A stretch of 64,000 nt of DNA. Source: Colius striatus (taxonomy: Eukaryota > Chordata > Aves > Coliiformes > Coliidae). Both the position numbers and the translations under genes were made by a program. The DNA lies in contig NC_084763.1 in NCBI RefSeq assembly GCF_028858725.1, positions 3,162,001 to 3,226,000 on the forward strand, given 5' to 3'. Shown piece by piece: positions 51,425 through 64,000 of this stretch. The notes under the pieces are model-generated. The model worked only from the letters and a program-made list of their open reading frames with translations, was not told where the DNA came from and ran no database searches. Within the stretch, counting starts at the first letter, position 1. Each line of letters starts with the position of its first letter.

Positions 51425-54124
51425 AAATAAACAAACATGTTGATAGCATACCTCAAAAATTCACGTTACTGATAACTGTCCATCTTTTCTTTCCTCCAGG
51501 AGATGACCCACATGTCTGTGCATTCTCCAGGGTACTTCAGGCAGTGTGACATGCTCATCAGTACCAAGGGGTGAGTTGTAAAGACCTTCATGGAAAAAAC
51601 TGAGCCTGCTGCTGTTCTACTGATTGAATACTGTTCCTAAATATGTTTGGCTGCCTAGTGTTGAATGAAGAAACTGGGGAAAAAAATGGTCAGATGTCAA
51701 AGCAAGGTAATGTCCTTTGTTGTTGGATGTAACTTATGCAGACCTTGAGAGGTGGGATGAGGAAACAGCAAATAGTTCTCAAGCCAGGCGGTGCTGTGCA
51801 GGAAAAGCTGCTGTGCACACCTTGGGGAGGTTATTAGCCAAATGTAGCCTTGAACAAGTAGGAATGGGAGCCTCAGGTGGGGCCATCCCTTAGTTGTCCA
51901 AGGCTTATTTGTTTGTGATGAATCAAAGCTACTACACTGAGACTGGTGCTGTGAGACGAGTATGAGCTGACAGCTGCAGTGCCATCCTCGCTGGTAATGG
52001 GGTAAGTGCCTGTATGGCTTTCAGCATGCCACCACGATTGTATCAGTATCCAGGACTTTGTTCCTGTTTCACTGACGTCTTGGCATGGCTCACAGTCCTG
52101 GGAGAAGGTGAGGGATAGTAAGCAAGATCCCTGCAACACTTGCCAGAGCCTGACTGCAAGAGAAAAGCTGTATCTGCAGCAGTTGGTATCTATGCACTGC
52201 TGTGCTACCTGAAGACTTTTTGCCAGTTCCTGGTAAGAAATGTTGAGTGTTCCAGTGCTGGGATGGGATTGGTTCACTGAAAGCTGAGTGATAGGCTGCC
52301 ATGCTCCTTTGAACTTCATTTATGCAATGACCCTGTGATCCCTCTTTATCTGGAGCAGTTGTGGCCACAAAGGCCATGATGTTTTCTTAAGGACTCTGAA
52401 GTAGTGAGTTGTTGAGGTGATATTTTGTGGGTTTAGAAATCTGCAGAGTAAATGGGCACCAGCAGATGGACCAGGGGTGTTCAGTGGGGTGATGGGATGT
52501 TCACAGGAACATGTGGCACCAGGTACAGAAGTGAAAGGCGATCATGGGGCTTTCAAGGCACGTAGGAGGAGGGTTGGCCACACACTTCGCTACATATGCC
52601 AGCCCTGAGAATATCTAAGGTCAGAACTGGGTCAAAGTGAGAGGAAAAAGGGCAAGATGAGAAAGGAATGGCACACTACAGCTGGCTTTTGACTGATGCC
52701 AGCTGAAGAGAAGACTTCTCCTTGTTCCATGGGAGGATGTGGAAGGCATGTCTTGACTCGTGTGTGTGTGTGTGCCTCACATCTGCAGCAGGGCTTTGAC
52801 CTGCATCTGCGATATGGCTAATGGGGAGAGAAATCCTTGGCCCTAGGCCTTTGTGACTCAAAACAGCTCAGAGTAGAAATGCACCTGTGCTCTGTTACTT
52901 GAAGGGAAAACCATGGGCTCTTTGTATGGTTACCTGAAGAGAGATTTTCATTCCATGGCACTGAACAAGCAACAGTTGCTTTATTCAAAGTATTTCCAAT
53001 GACAGTCTGGATTTCTTGTCTCTATATTCAGAGACTGTGTTTTTGCTGAGGGCAGCAATGAGCGATCCCACTTACCTCTGCAGCAGCTGGAGTGGGCCTG
53101 GGATTCTAAATGGTGTTGGTTTTGGCCATTATCAGCTGCTTGCACCCTCCTGGCTTATGAATCCCTCTAGCAACTGCTTGGCTGAGTGCATGGTGAAAAG
53201 GAATTCTGCTCTGGTTGTTTCTGGCTGCATCTTCTCCTTATTCCCCTCCAACTAGGTGCAACCTTCTGTTCTTCAGTACATTGACACTGTGGTAGTTTGC
53301 TTTTTTGCTCTTGCTCTGCATTAAAGAAAGGGACACACAGGAAGAGTCAGATAGTGGGCTAAATACACGCAGAAGAGTGGGCACAGGGAACAAACATGTG
53401 AGGAGCATAGTGTGGGAAGAGAATCAAACACAGGGACTGTCACTCTGCAAAGCAACTGTGGAAAGCTTAATGTGTACATGAGAGTAATCAGTGACTCCAT
53501 ACCAAGTTATTTGACTTAAAGTAACTTTTACAGGGTAGGGGTGGAATTGGATGCATCTCAGATTTAAAGACCAGCCATTTGCCTCAAACTATAGATGCCC
53601 AAATTCCCCTTTAAACCTGCCTGAAAAGTTAAAAGGAAAAAAGTAATAACAGCTGGAGGGAATCTTAATGGTTAATTCAACTCTTTATATATAGATGAGC
53701 TTGAACCAAACCTTGGAGTCAAACATCTGTGAGCTTTGGCAACTCCAGATTCATGCTTTGCAGCTGAAACTCGCCTTGGCTTCAGATACATGTTTGTGAC
53801 AAATGCCAAAACTTCCCATGGGTGATTTCTCCCCTTTCCCCACCCAAGTTAAGCCAGAATGTCTCTGCAGCTTCGTGATGGAGCTTTGTTTTCCTTGAGT
53901 TTTCTGCCTAGTAGCTTATGGCCTTTTAGTGAGAGGTTGTAATCCAAACTCTCTCTGAATGTAACCTGAGACAATTCCCTTCTTATACGTCTCCCCTGCT
54001 TGAACTGCAAAAGGTAATGAGTGCCTCCTCTGAATTGTTTGCCTTTCCTTTTTCCTTCCCCCTGCTTCAGCTGACTGCACTGAATTTTGACTTGATATGA
54101 ATTACAGCTGAGCTAAATATCTGA
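51425..54124. other. Non-coding sequence
   Basis: No supported gene was found. A minus-strand 148-codon open frame at 51.87-52.32 kb carries a plausible acceptor but no recognisable protein. A short (tg)n run lies at 52.76 kb. Confidence 0.45.
52759..52773. repeat. Short (GT)n microsatellite
   Basis: This is a run of about seven GT dinucleotides, too short to be remarkable. Confidence 0.8.
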
Positions 54125-54247
54125 GCTCTTCAAGACCCGCCTGGACATGTTCCTATGCGACCTGATCTAGGTGAACCTGCTTCTGCAGGGGGGTTGGACT
54201 GGATGATCTCTAAAGGTTCCTTCCAACCCCTACTGTTCTATGATTCT
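54125..54247 (+). mobile_element. CR1 3' end, young subfamily
   Basis: In + orientation, gctcttcaagacccgcctgg is followed by acctgatctaggtgaacctg, ttctgcaggggggttggact and the tail ctgttctatgattct. It is heavily 5'-truncated and little diverged. Confidence 0.92.
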
Positions 54248-57200
54248 AAATACTTAGTGATTTAATTTCTGGCCAGATAACCTTGTTTTATAGCACGTTG
54301 TAGAATGGAACCTCATGGAACACGTTGATAGGGGTTAACGTGAGGGGCCAGGTGTGTGTGCCTGTTAATCATCTTGAGCATCCATTCAGTATCTCTTGGT
54401 GCTGTCAACATGTTTGTCCTTTATGCAGCAGGGAGGAGGACTGAGGTAAAATGAATAGAGGAGGGCTGAAGCCAGTGTATAACCCTCCATGTCCCTCACA
54501 AGGAAAATGACAAAAAACAAAGGACCTCTTTCCCAAATGACTGTATCTGTACTTCAGATTCGAATCATACAAGTGCATCCTTCTGTGTATGTACACATAT
54601 ATACAGCTGCATATATATTGCATCTATGCTGGCCTTTATAAGCCCCTGTGATTCCAGGAAAACCTTACAGGAAGCCTGTGCACTGGAATGTAGGTAGCTG
54701 TGGCACTAAGCTGCACATTCAGAAGCTCAGTGAGACTAATCCAGTGCTTTTGTTAAAGTACCATCAGTTTGCCACTGCGGGGTGGGATCCGGGGGCCTAA
54801 ACCTCTTGAAAGGTAGCAGTGCCTTCCTGCTGGACAGGCAGGTATCTCTGCCTGGGTTACAAGTGAATATGGCCTCCATCATCTTCGTACCCCAGGGCTT
54901 TGTGGTTTGCAATAGCCTTATCTCTAAAGCCTCCTTGTGATGTGAAGTGATGCTCATATCCCCGTCTCCTCAAGGTTAAGGAGATAGAACGTGTTGGTTA
55001 GGATCACAGAGGGGATCTTATGGCTGCCTCTCATTGTCACTGTTGGCCCCTGTGTTATTTATTTACATCTCTATTTGATCTGGAACCTTCTTGGCTGGTG
55101 CCTTTAATCATGTATTCCCACTGTTTGCTCTCTTCCTCCTTTTCCCATTTCTAGAGTTTATGACCCTGTTTAAACTCGGCTTCAGCTGAACTGCTCCTTG
55201 GAGCACGCACTGAGTAACACTCAGACAGAGACTGTCTGTTCAAGGGCTTCAGCAGCACCCATGCCTGTGTGTTGGGTGGGACAAGTGGAAGTATTCTTCT
55301 AGGCTGAGGCACCAGAGGCATGATGGTGAAATCCAGGATCAGGGGGTTTGTATCATGGTGGTGTCAATTTAATTAACCATCATTATCTCCTTTTGCTTAT
55401 TCTCTTCCCTTCATCCCTTATACCAGGCTTAATTAAGGCAGTGCAAAGCTTTTGGGGGGCACTGACTTGGCTTAAATGAGGCATCTATTGATTTAGCTCT
55501 GTCAGGAACAATTGCTGTCAGCTGATTACCTTACCTACCATGTATTGAGAGAATCTTAATTACAGTGATAAATGATTTCAATCTATTTTCAAGCCTTTGC
55601 AAGGAATGCAAATATTCCATAACCTTCTTTCTTTATCCCACCATTTCTTCGTGTGTTTCTTGCTTGCTTTTAACACCAAATACATCTCATTGTCCTCACT
55701 GCAAAGGAAATCACCCACTCTGTTTCTTTTGGCTCATCTTCTGTGGGATCAATCGTGTTGGCAAGGTGACAGACGATGGCAGTGAAAGTGCGAGGCATTT
55801 TTTCCAAGCTGCTTCTTTGCTGGTTTAGATCTAGTTCCAAGCTCCTTAACGCCACAAAGAAAATATTATTAATATGTTGTGATTCTTGGCACTTTCTGAA
55901 CATGCTGTTGGAGTTTCTTTCCACATGGCATGTGGAGTTTCAGGGCCAGGTTCCCATTCCTCTGCGTACATCAGATCAATGGCAAGAGGATGAAGGCAAA
56001 GGATGACACGATTTTCCGTGCTTTCTCAGGATTAGGGGCTGTACAACTGCAAGGAGGAACCAGCTCACGCTGCCTGCCTCAGCTAACAAACCTTTCCACT
56101 TGCACTGACAGAAGAGAGCAGCAGGCAGAGAAGGGGCTGAGCTCCTGGCAAATCCCTGGCACCGCTGTATTTCTGAAGGCTTCTCTTGGGTTCCTGCTAC
56201 GTTGTTAATTTGTTTAGCATACAGCAGGTCTCATTATTCCTAATAGGAGCTGTTGAGAAACGAGTGCTTTTTGACATCTGCCTGTACATGCTTAATGAAC
56301 GTGCTCAAGGGAAATCAAACATTTGGGATTTCTATTGAAATTCCTCATTGAACCCCAAAGACTTTTTTAAGCAGGAAGAAGAACAGTTACTTCATGCAGA
56401 AAATATGTTTTCCATGTGCTTTGCTCTTTCTTCCCTGAATCCCTTTCTCAGTTGCTGTGTGAGCACCATGTTAAAAGCATTTGAACTGTGTTTTACTGCC
56501 CATGAGCCAATGGTAGAATAAGAAAATGCTGTTTTCTCGATGATGAATGATAAGGAAATGCTATTTTTTGATACCAAATCTGTCTGTACCACTGCCAACT
56601 CGTTTGGGTTACTGCTGATAGGGAAGCCAGGGCAGGTGCTGGGAGTACCCACTCAATGCTGCACAAAAGAAACTCAAACTTGTGATAGATGTTGCAGCAA
56701 CCAACACAGTTTTACAGGGGGGCTTTTGCCATCTAGCATAGATGGCAGATTCCAGTCAGGAAAAAGGCATCTCAAGTTATAGATCATCTACACTGTGCTG
56801 CTTTCCAGAGAGCTCAGATTCTAACTCATTAGGACTCACCATGATCCACGTGATGATTTTCTCCTGTGAGCTGGTTACTGGGAGAGGAAAGGGAAAGGAG
56901 GATGTCTTGCTCATTGTGTGCTAGCCCCAATGAGTTTCCAGGATGATGCCTAGGCAAGAAGCATGGTAGTAGGAAGTCTCCACCCCCCTGTTGTGACGGC
57001 GTCTGTCCTTGCAAGGTAATCCCAACCATTTTTCTCTAGTAAAAATGTTGATACCTGGAGCAAGAGTGGCCACTGATTCTGTGAAGGTAGCAAAACAGTA
57101 ACAGTGATGTTGGATGCTATTGTAGAACAGCAAAAATGAGGGCCTCTTCATCTCCCTGGCCCTCCTCAACCAGATTTGAGCCTTGTCTGGCTGGTCTCTG

Positions 57201-58411
57201 CACTGCAGTCATCGTAATTCCCTTCTTTTGTGGCCAGACTGCTCAGAAGTGCTCAGCTCTGCAAATGCCAGTGCCCTGGCTCCGTGAGTGAATCACTGTC
57301 TGTGCAGCCCCGCCGGCAGCACCTCTCTGCAGAGCCTACCTGTCCTACTGGTGATCTCACTGAGAGGCATGAGTCACTTTGGAAGTTCCCAAGTCACCCA
57401 GCCCAGTCTGGAGGCTTAGATCAACAGCAACAGTGTGGTGGAAGAATGGCCACAGTTTCCATAGAAAACTGCATCACTCCATGCATTTGAAATCCATTGG
57501 TAGGTTATTGCAACAAGGTGCAGTTGGCAGCGTGCTCTGGAATTGGCTCTGAGGTTTTACAGAGAAAGTATTAATGTCTATACAATTCCACAGGCCTCTG
57601 ATCTCCCTAAAGCCCAGGCTTCATGTGGGGCTGTTGGCCACCTCCTGCAGCAGCCTTTGACAATGAGGAATCCCACAAGGATATTTCACTCAGACTCCTT
57701 CTGACTTAGCTTTCAGCAGAGCTCCTCCTCCCTGCTCCCTGGTTTACATCATCTGGGGCTGGAGTCGTTAGGAATCTTGGATTTTGATTTAAGCAGAGCT
57801 GGGATTTTAACATCAGACTCTTGCATCTATGTCTGATGAAAACCTTGAGCCATTTGACATACAACCCCTGAACTTGGCCTACTGTATTAGATGTTCAAAG
57901 GGCTTTGTGTTTGCAGAGCCCAGCATACCGGGGCCCTGTTTGTTTTTTAATTCAAGCTGGCCTTGAAAAATGATTAAACCAGACTGAAATAACAAAGCTA
58001 CTTCTCTTGGTTTACTTGTAGAGCTGAGAAACAGCTCAGCAAATGTCAGACAGGTCTAAACCAAAAGGAAAAAATAGCCTTCTGTCTTAGGGGCCAAATT
58101 GCACATAGAATAATAATGAACCTCTGGAACTGCTGATAGGTAAACTCTAAAAAAGGAAGAAAAAGGGAGTGGAGAGTAGGACCAGGAACTATTAGTGTGA
58201 CTCAGTGATGCTAGATGCAATAGGGAGCAGCTCTGTGTTGTTAACAATTGGGGACACAGATCTCCAAGTCTAGAAATGGAGCTGCATCATTCAGCCCATC
58301 CCAGGAGCAGAGGGGAGCGTGGGGTCGGTGCCAGTTGCCTGGAGGGGCCCAGCACTCAGGGCACACGATGTGCACAAGCACAGAGGGCTTCTGGTTTAGC
58401 AGAGGAGTGGA
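54248..58411. other. Non-coding sequence with an AT-rich, possibly conserved block
   Basis: No exon was recognised. The stretch 55.34-55.62 kb has the character of a conserved enhancer (dense TTAATTAA and TGATTTA words). The rest is unremarkable. Confidence 0.45.
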
Positions 58412-58675
58412 AATCATAGAATCATAGAATGGTAGGGTTGGAAGGGACCTTTAGAGATCATCCAGTCCAACCCCCCTGCAGAAGCAGGTCCCACCTAGAT
58501 CAGGTCACACAGGAACGTGTCCAGACGGGTCTTGAAGCCCTCCAAGGAAGGAGCCTCCACACCCTCCCTGGGCAGCCTGGGCCAGGGCTCCCTCACCTCA
58601 ACAGGGGGAGGGTTTTTCCTTCTGTTTAAATGGAAGTCTTTGTGTTCCAGCTTCTTTCTATCACCCCTTGTCCTG
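58412..58675 (-). mobile_element. CR1 3' part, young subfamily
   Basis: In minus orientation, it begins with a doubled tail unit (tcatagaatcatagaatggt) and continues ggaagggacctttagagatc and acctagatcaggtcacacag, then gggcagcctgggccagggct, and ends at tcaccccttgtcctg. It is close in sequence to the 33.6 kb copy. Confidence 0.94.
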
Positions 58676-61600
58676 ACACACCAGGGCGGTGGTGCCAGAA
58701 GTATGGTGAAAAAAAACCTCTTTCTAGATAGTAGTTTTCAAGCTGCCCTCATGTCAGGGGTTACAAGAGATAAGGGTTCAGCTGTGCTTTTCTCTGCTGT
58801 GCTTGCCTGAGACAGATTGCTCTCTCAGGGACAAACGAGGGAAACGTTTAACTGCAGTTTTGAGACAGGCAGCAGAGACAAGCAACGAGCTCTGTGTGTG
58901 TGTGTGTGAATGCTTTGAGAGAAAATTAAGTCTCAGTTTCCCTGGTTATTCATTCCATGTCTGCAGCTTGCCTAATTGAACTCTGAGAGGTTATCAGTTC
59001 TAACAAAACACTCATTAGGGGATACTGGTTCTGTTAATTTTTCCAATCGCCGTTTCCAGTGGCTCAAAATTGTTAATGGTTATTAACAGGAAAAAGTCAA
59101 AGCAGGAGAAGAAAATCAATCTGTGAGGTACAAGGGGGAAAAAAAACCCCTGTGACTGCTGGTTCTTGGTATGCTTTTTACTATCCTCCAGAAGTATGCT
59201 AATGGTCTCTCTGCCTCCTTCAGAATAGCTTCTGTGATAAAGGTGTCCAGAGAAGGTCCAAAGACAACGGTCAAAATAAAGACCGTGTTCTTCCAGCTAA
59301 CTGCATAGGAAACTAGGTTATAACTATATCTGGGAATATTTCAGTGAGACAAACGTCTGTTTTCGAAGACAAATGTCTATTTCCAAATGTCAGAGGAAGA
59401 GATAAGAGATATCTTTTGAATATGTTTTAATGGGAAGCCCAAGGGTCAGACTGCAGTCATCGCTCACATGTAATTACACCAAGTGTATGTGCCCAAATGG
59501 CTTTGGTCACCTATGCCAATGCTGAATTCAGTCTAAAGGGATAACTTTGACGTGGTGAGGACTTGAAGATGACATGTTTTCAGAGCTTTATGTTCTGCTG
59601 TAACTGCCACATTCCTATCAGCATGAATGGGTGCCAAGCAAGTAAAACCAAGGCTTCTTGATTTGAAATTCTGTTCCTGAGTGCCACGGTAGATTTACAG
59701 TTTGACTACATGCCACACCGAGAGGTTATATCCAGGGCATGATGTCCATCCATAATCATCCAGAAATACAGACTCTGGGATTGCTTCACAGCTGCCATAA
59801 CATTACTGTGAGATGTAACGTGTTGGGATCACTCATGCTGCCCCATAGATCAAGGAGAGTCGCAGGACACAGGATGCCACATCAGATTCCTCATCCCGTC
59901 CCCTTAGGTCTGACTGTGCTCACACTTTCAGAAACCTTTCCCCAGGGAAGCCTTCAGGAGAGGGAGGGTGAAAAGTATGCCTCAAGACACTTGGTCATCT
60001 CTTCTCCCCTGTAATCTTCCCACCTTCATTATTCAGCCCCTTCTGGGAGGTTGTTGGGTACTGCATCCCTGTCCCCTTTCTCTGTGCCACAGCTTTGCCC
60101 TGTCTCCTCAAAGCTCTGTGCATTTTCTTCCCTGCCTAGTTTCAGCAAGTCCCTACCATCCATGTGTGACTATGGCAAAAAAGACTTCAGGAGAAACTCA
60201 CTTAAAAGGCTGCTCTTTCTGTTTGATGATTAATTTGTCCTAAGCAGGGGGGAAAAGGGTTTTAAATAACTTTTGCTCCCTATTGATTTTTAGCAGATTT
60301 ATATTATGGGAAAAAGTCCCAGGGAAGAGAAATTGCACTTTTCCATTGTGTGTGAGAATAGTTTGTACAGCTTGTGGAGAAGTGACATAGGATAACAGAA
60401 GCTGAGTACCAAGGCCAGGGAAAATGTCTGAACTTGTTTAAACTTCCAGTGCCGGAAGGTCAGGCTGTAAAACAAACACATGCTGCCCCGTCAGGTCACT
60501 CCACAGGGTTCCACGCTGCTAATTCTGCTTTCAAATGCGTCTGACTGATGTGACTTCTGTCAAATCAGCTTCCCAAAGGCCAAGCTGCCATCCATCATCT
60601 AAGTGTTGTGTACTGGGATTTCCTGAATTCTGGATGGGGCAAAATATTTCTGGGTGGTGAGAAAACACCTCCTCTTGCTTTTTAAAATGAGGGCTGAATT
60701 CTGGACTAGGTGCACGGATAAAGTGACCTTAAGTGTGTCTAACTTAGAGCAAAATGTGTCCAAAATACAAATTGTTATTAAGCACAGGGCTAGGAAAGGC
60801 AGGATTAGGACCCCAAAGAGCGAAGCTGGGAATGACATTGCCCTCATCTCCCTTCACAGTCCTAAATCTGTTCTGCACAGATTCGGGGTTTGCCTGGGTT
60901 GGACAGTTTTGAGGTATCTTGCTGAGCTGCTCCCCCACACCATCAGTCCTTCCCATCTCCCTGACTTTCCCCTCAGGGTAATTTGGTTCCTCCAAGCCAG
61001 CAAAGCTGTTGAGAGCAATGTCAAATCCTGGCACAACTGACCTCTGCAGTCAGCCCCTTCCCTGTGAGGAATGAACTCGTCATGGGGTTCCCAACACCAT
61101 CGAGTTTCAGGTGTAATTTGCAACATGAGTCCAGACTTGGCCGTGGCCTTGACTTTGCCATGAGGATGACACCTGATTAATTTGATGCACATGCTGCAAA
61201 GTTCCAGTCTGTGCAGAGCCTGATGTGTTTAACAGCTTGGAGAATGAAGACAATGCCAGCTACGTCTGCTTCTCTGAGCCATGTAGAAGATATGTAACTC
61301 TCCAATGGAAGCAAAGACATGTACGTGTGGAAAATATGTTCTAAATCTTTGAGGAAGTAGCAATGCCCAAAAGTTACAGGAAAGATCCTTTTGGCTTAAG
61401 CAGTTCTAATCAAAACCACTGAAAGCACCCAAAAGCAACATCATTCAATTGGTTTAACTTTTACCTGAGCGCTGGCAGGTGTCCACAGACCTGTCCCAAG
61501 CCCCACTATGAATGGCTTTTGAATCTGGGAAGCAGTGTTGAACTGGTGTTTGGATCTGCAGTGACAGCACACACTCAGCTGTGTAAGAGCAGAGCTGAAA

Positions 61601-63671
61601 GGATGAGCAACCTCATACTTGGTTCTCCTTGCACCAGACATGTGGGAAGATAGATTTGTTTCAATTTACCAGCGAGGGGGAGGAAATGTTGCTGAGATTC
61701 TGGGAAGCTTCTGCCTGGGACTTGAAAAGGTGACCTTCTCTGGTAGACAAAAAGCAGAAATAACAGCAGGCTCTACAGGAATTAAATCATCTTGGCTGTG
61801 GGATGAATTAAAGTTTACAATGTGGATTCATCTCTGCTCGATGTCCTCCAGAGGAGCCGAGCTCAGCCCATTCCTCAGCCCATTCCTCAGCCCATTCCTC
61901 AGCCCATTCCTCAGCCCATTCAGTGCAGCATCTTGCTGCACAGGCTGATGGGACCAGCCTTGTATTTTGTTCCAGAGCTCACAGTGAGGGTGTGTTTGTG
62001 CACAGGGCCCTTCTCAGGCAGAATAATCATTCTGGGATAGATTCCAGCAGTTTCTTCAACAGTTTCTCCTCCTTTCCACGTTAAGCCACGGCATAGGTTT
62101 GGCTTTTCCTTCCTATTGCTCCCACCAGTAGCCAAGTTACACGACCTGTTCTGTGACTTCAGTTTAAAATGTCCTTTCTGCAGGAAGGAAGGTATTTGTG
62201 ATTATCTCTGACTTGGAGGATATTGCTTCAGTCACTTTCTAGGAGGTCTTGAGAAAGCAGGCTGGAATTTCCAAGTGTTTGTTGGATGAAGAGCAGTGGC
62301 CGGTGAGGTTACTGAGGACAAAGATTGCTGCACCAGGGAGCAGCTGAGGACCTAAAGGTTAAATCCCCCCACTGGCTGTAGACCACCAGGAATGAAATCC
62401 CAACAGCTGTGTGGGATGCCATCTTTTGTAAGATGATTGTTCAAAACAAACCACTTTCACAGCAGGGCATCCCAGACTGCGTTCTTCACTGCAGTTGTTT
62501 CTGAGTGAGCTCTGGCTCCCTTTCCCCTATGGAGGACAGGCTCAGGATGCTTTAGAAGCTCACCTGAAAGAGAGAGGCCTTTCTATTGCCACAGACTCCA
62601 AACCACGCACTGTGCTTCTGAAGGTGATGTAAAACACTAATGCCTGTTAACCAAAGGCTAAGATATTCACACTGGGCTATCTGCCATGACATTTTTACAG
62701 CACATAGGCAACTGTGTGGATGAAATTGTCCATTTTATTGGCAGTATCCCTTCTCAATGGTTTAAGGGCTTTTTTCCCTGAAAGGACTGTTGTGGTGATA
62801 CTGTTCCCCCTGCTTTATCTCTGGGCAAGAACTACTGTGTCTGGAAAGTTCCAGTGTTCTGATTTTTCTCCAGAGGAGCCAAGTGTGAAGGGTCTGCAGC
62901 AGGGAGCGATCAGCACACAGCGTCTGGTCAGGGCACTGGGCTGAGCACCTCAGACAGGGCAAAGATGACTCCAAAGCAACATTTAATCAACAGTCCCCAG
63001 ACTTCTGGGGAACTCAGGTTTAAAACCTCTCTGTTACAACCAACTCCCATGCCCCTCCCAAGTGGGGTCATCCCTGCTCTTGCCTATCTAAAGCTCTTGT
63101 GATTTCACACAGTTTGGGATATTAAGCAGCACAAAATACAGTTCATGGCTTGGTGCCTGTTGCAGTTTGGTGGCTTTTACAGATGGTGGCTTTGAATTTC
63201 AATGTTTCTGTGAATATTAAAAGGCCTGATAATGTCATTTTGTTACTGTAAGTTTGGATGCTGTTGATGTTGTATGCTGGAGCATTTTAAAGAGCTGGAT
63301 GCTCGTTAGGTCGATGAGAGTGCCTAAGTTCAGTTCTTACTCCTGAAGAAGATATTAAGGCACATTTTAAAGGCTGCAGACATATCACAGCCAGCTATGG
63401 CCTGATTACTTCTTGCCCAGATTTAGAGCAAGCCTTGAAATGCCCTGGGAGGATTGCCCCCAAGGAGCTCATTTGGCTCCTGTGCAAGCTGCTGGAGCCA
63501 GCAGTGTCCTGAGCTGTGTGTGCTGCTCACTGGCTGCCCGAGAGCCCTACTGCCACTTGCTTCCAGCCACAGAACCACATAGGGAGCTGCAGGATGTGCA
63601 GGGCTGGCAGCCTCAGCCAGCACCAGATGCTGTGCTCTGCACCCCGAAAAGCAGTGCCCTTAAAATCAGAC
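58676..63671. other. Non-coding sequence with a minisatellite
   Basis: It holds a short GT run at about 58.9 kb and the 12-bp minisatellite at 61.86 kb. No exon or named repeat is supported elsewhere. Confidence 0.45.
61864..61921. repeat. Minisatellite, unit cagcccattcct, about 4.8 copies
   Basis: Four perfect 12-base units and a 10-base partial unit stand in tandem. The unit length is a multiple of three, so frames through it stay open and create repeated Ile-Pro-Gln-Pro or Leu-Ser-Pro-Phe words. This explains the nearby open frames without a gene. Confidence 0.92.
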
Positions 63672-64000
63672 ATAGAATCACAGAATCATTTGGTTGGAAA
63701 AGCCCTTGAAGCTCCTGGTGTCTCAGCCCTGCCCTCACCCTGCCCAGCCCGGCACTAACCCACAGCCCTCAGCACCTCAGCCCCACGGCTCTGGGATCCC
63801 TCCAGGGCTGGGCACTCCCCCAGCTCCCTGGGCAGCCTGGCACAGGGGCTGACACCTCTCTCAGGGAAACAGTTCTGCCTCAGCTTCAATCTCAGCCTCC
63901 TCTGGGGCAACTTGAGGCTGTTCCCTCTCGCTCTATCACTCATTACTTGAGAGAAGAGACCAACCTGCCCTGGCCACAGCCTCCTGTCAGGGAGCTGCAG
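63672..64000 (-). mobile_element. CR1 3' part, cut by the window end
   Basis: In minus orientation, it starts catagaatcacagaatcatt, then tggttggaaaagcccttgaa, later ccccagctccctgggcagcc and ggctgttccctctcgctcta. It continues beyond the window. It belongs to a different, GC-richer subfamily than the 58.4 kb copy. Confidence 0.9.

Noticed and set aside
51873..52377. Minus-strand open frames with an acceptor-like ttttctcttgcag
   Set aside because: Three frames are partly open but none gives a convincing protein, and no donor fits well.
53284..53400. Possible LTR start (tgtggtagtttgc)
   Set aside because: No matching second LTR, primer-binding site or target-site duplication was found.
60654..61040. 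128-codon + strand open frame
   Set aside because: There is no domain and no splice context. A minus-strand frame of similar size overlaps it, so this looks like chance.
61619..62040. Open frames rich in repeated Pro-Gln or Leu-Ser-Pro-Phe words
   Set aside because: They are produced by the 12-bp minisatellite, whose unit length is divisible by three.

Overview
This window looks like a stretch of bird nuclear chromosome. It has intron-split vertebrate genes, one GC-rich CpG-island promoter in AT-richer surroundings, and many 5'-truncated CR1 non-LTR retrotransposons with the typical avian CR1 3' end (short ATTCTATG-type repeats, CCTTCCAACCCC-type tails). The exact species cannot be told from the sequence. 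Nothing bacterial, phage or plasmid-like is present.

Left part (1 to about 13.1 kb). Two known genes lie tail to tail. On the + strand, the window opens in the last intron of TPK1 (thiamin pyrophosphokinase 1). The final TPK1 coding exon is at 8675-8793, with an AATAAA signal at 8898. On the - strand, SEC61G (gamma subunit of the Sec61 translocon) is complete: coding exons at 11979-12072, 11146-11248 and 10326-10335 join in phase to 68 codons plus stop. Its non-coding first exon and promoter lie in a CpG island at about 12.4-13.07 kb, and an ATTAAA signal sits at 10251-10256. The two 3' ends are about 1.3 kb apart. The genes work separately: TPK1 makes the cofactor thiamine diphosphate, and SEC61G serves ER protein import.

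Right part (about 13.1 to 64 kb). This is mostly intergenic or intronic DNA with no exon I can name. It holds at least nine CR1 copies in both orientations, including a 3' reverse-transcriptase fragment at 33.6-34.3 kb. It also holds a 114-bp direct repeat pair at 29.35 and 30.93 kb, a 12-bp minisatellite at 61.86 kb, and several AT-rich stretches that look like conserved non-coding elements. The most gene-like part is 45.3-46.7 kb. There, a - strand open segment with good splice-site matches encodes a helical, protein-like sequence I do not recognise, followed by a phase-compatible candidate terminal exon. A separate + strand candidate exon lies just downstream. A decayed ERV-type integrase fragment is at about 5.0-5.3 kb inside the TPK1 intron.

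No tRNA, rRNA, CRISPR array or complete transposon was found. Most long open frames are chance or CpG-island shadows.
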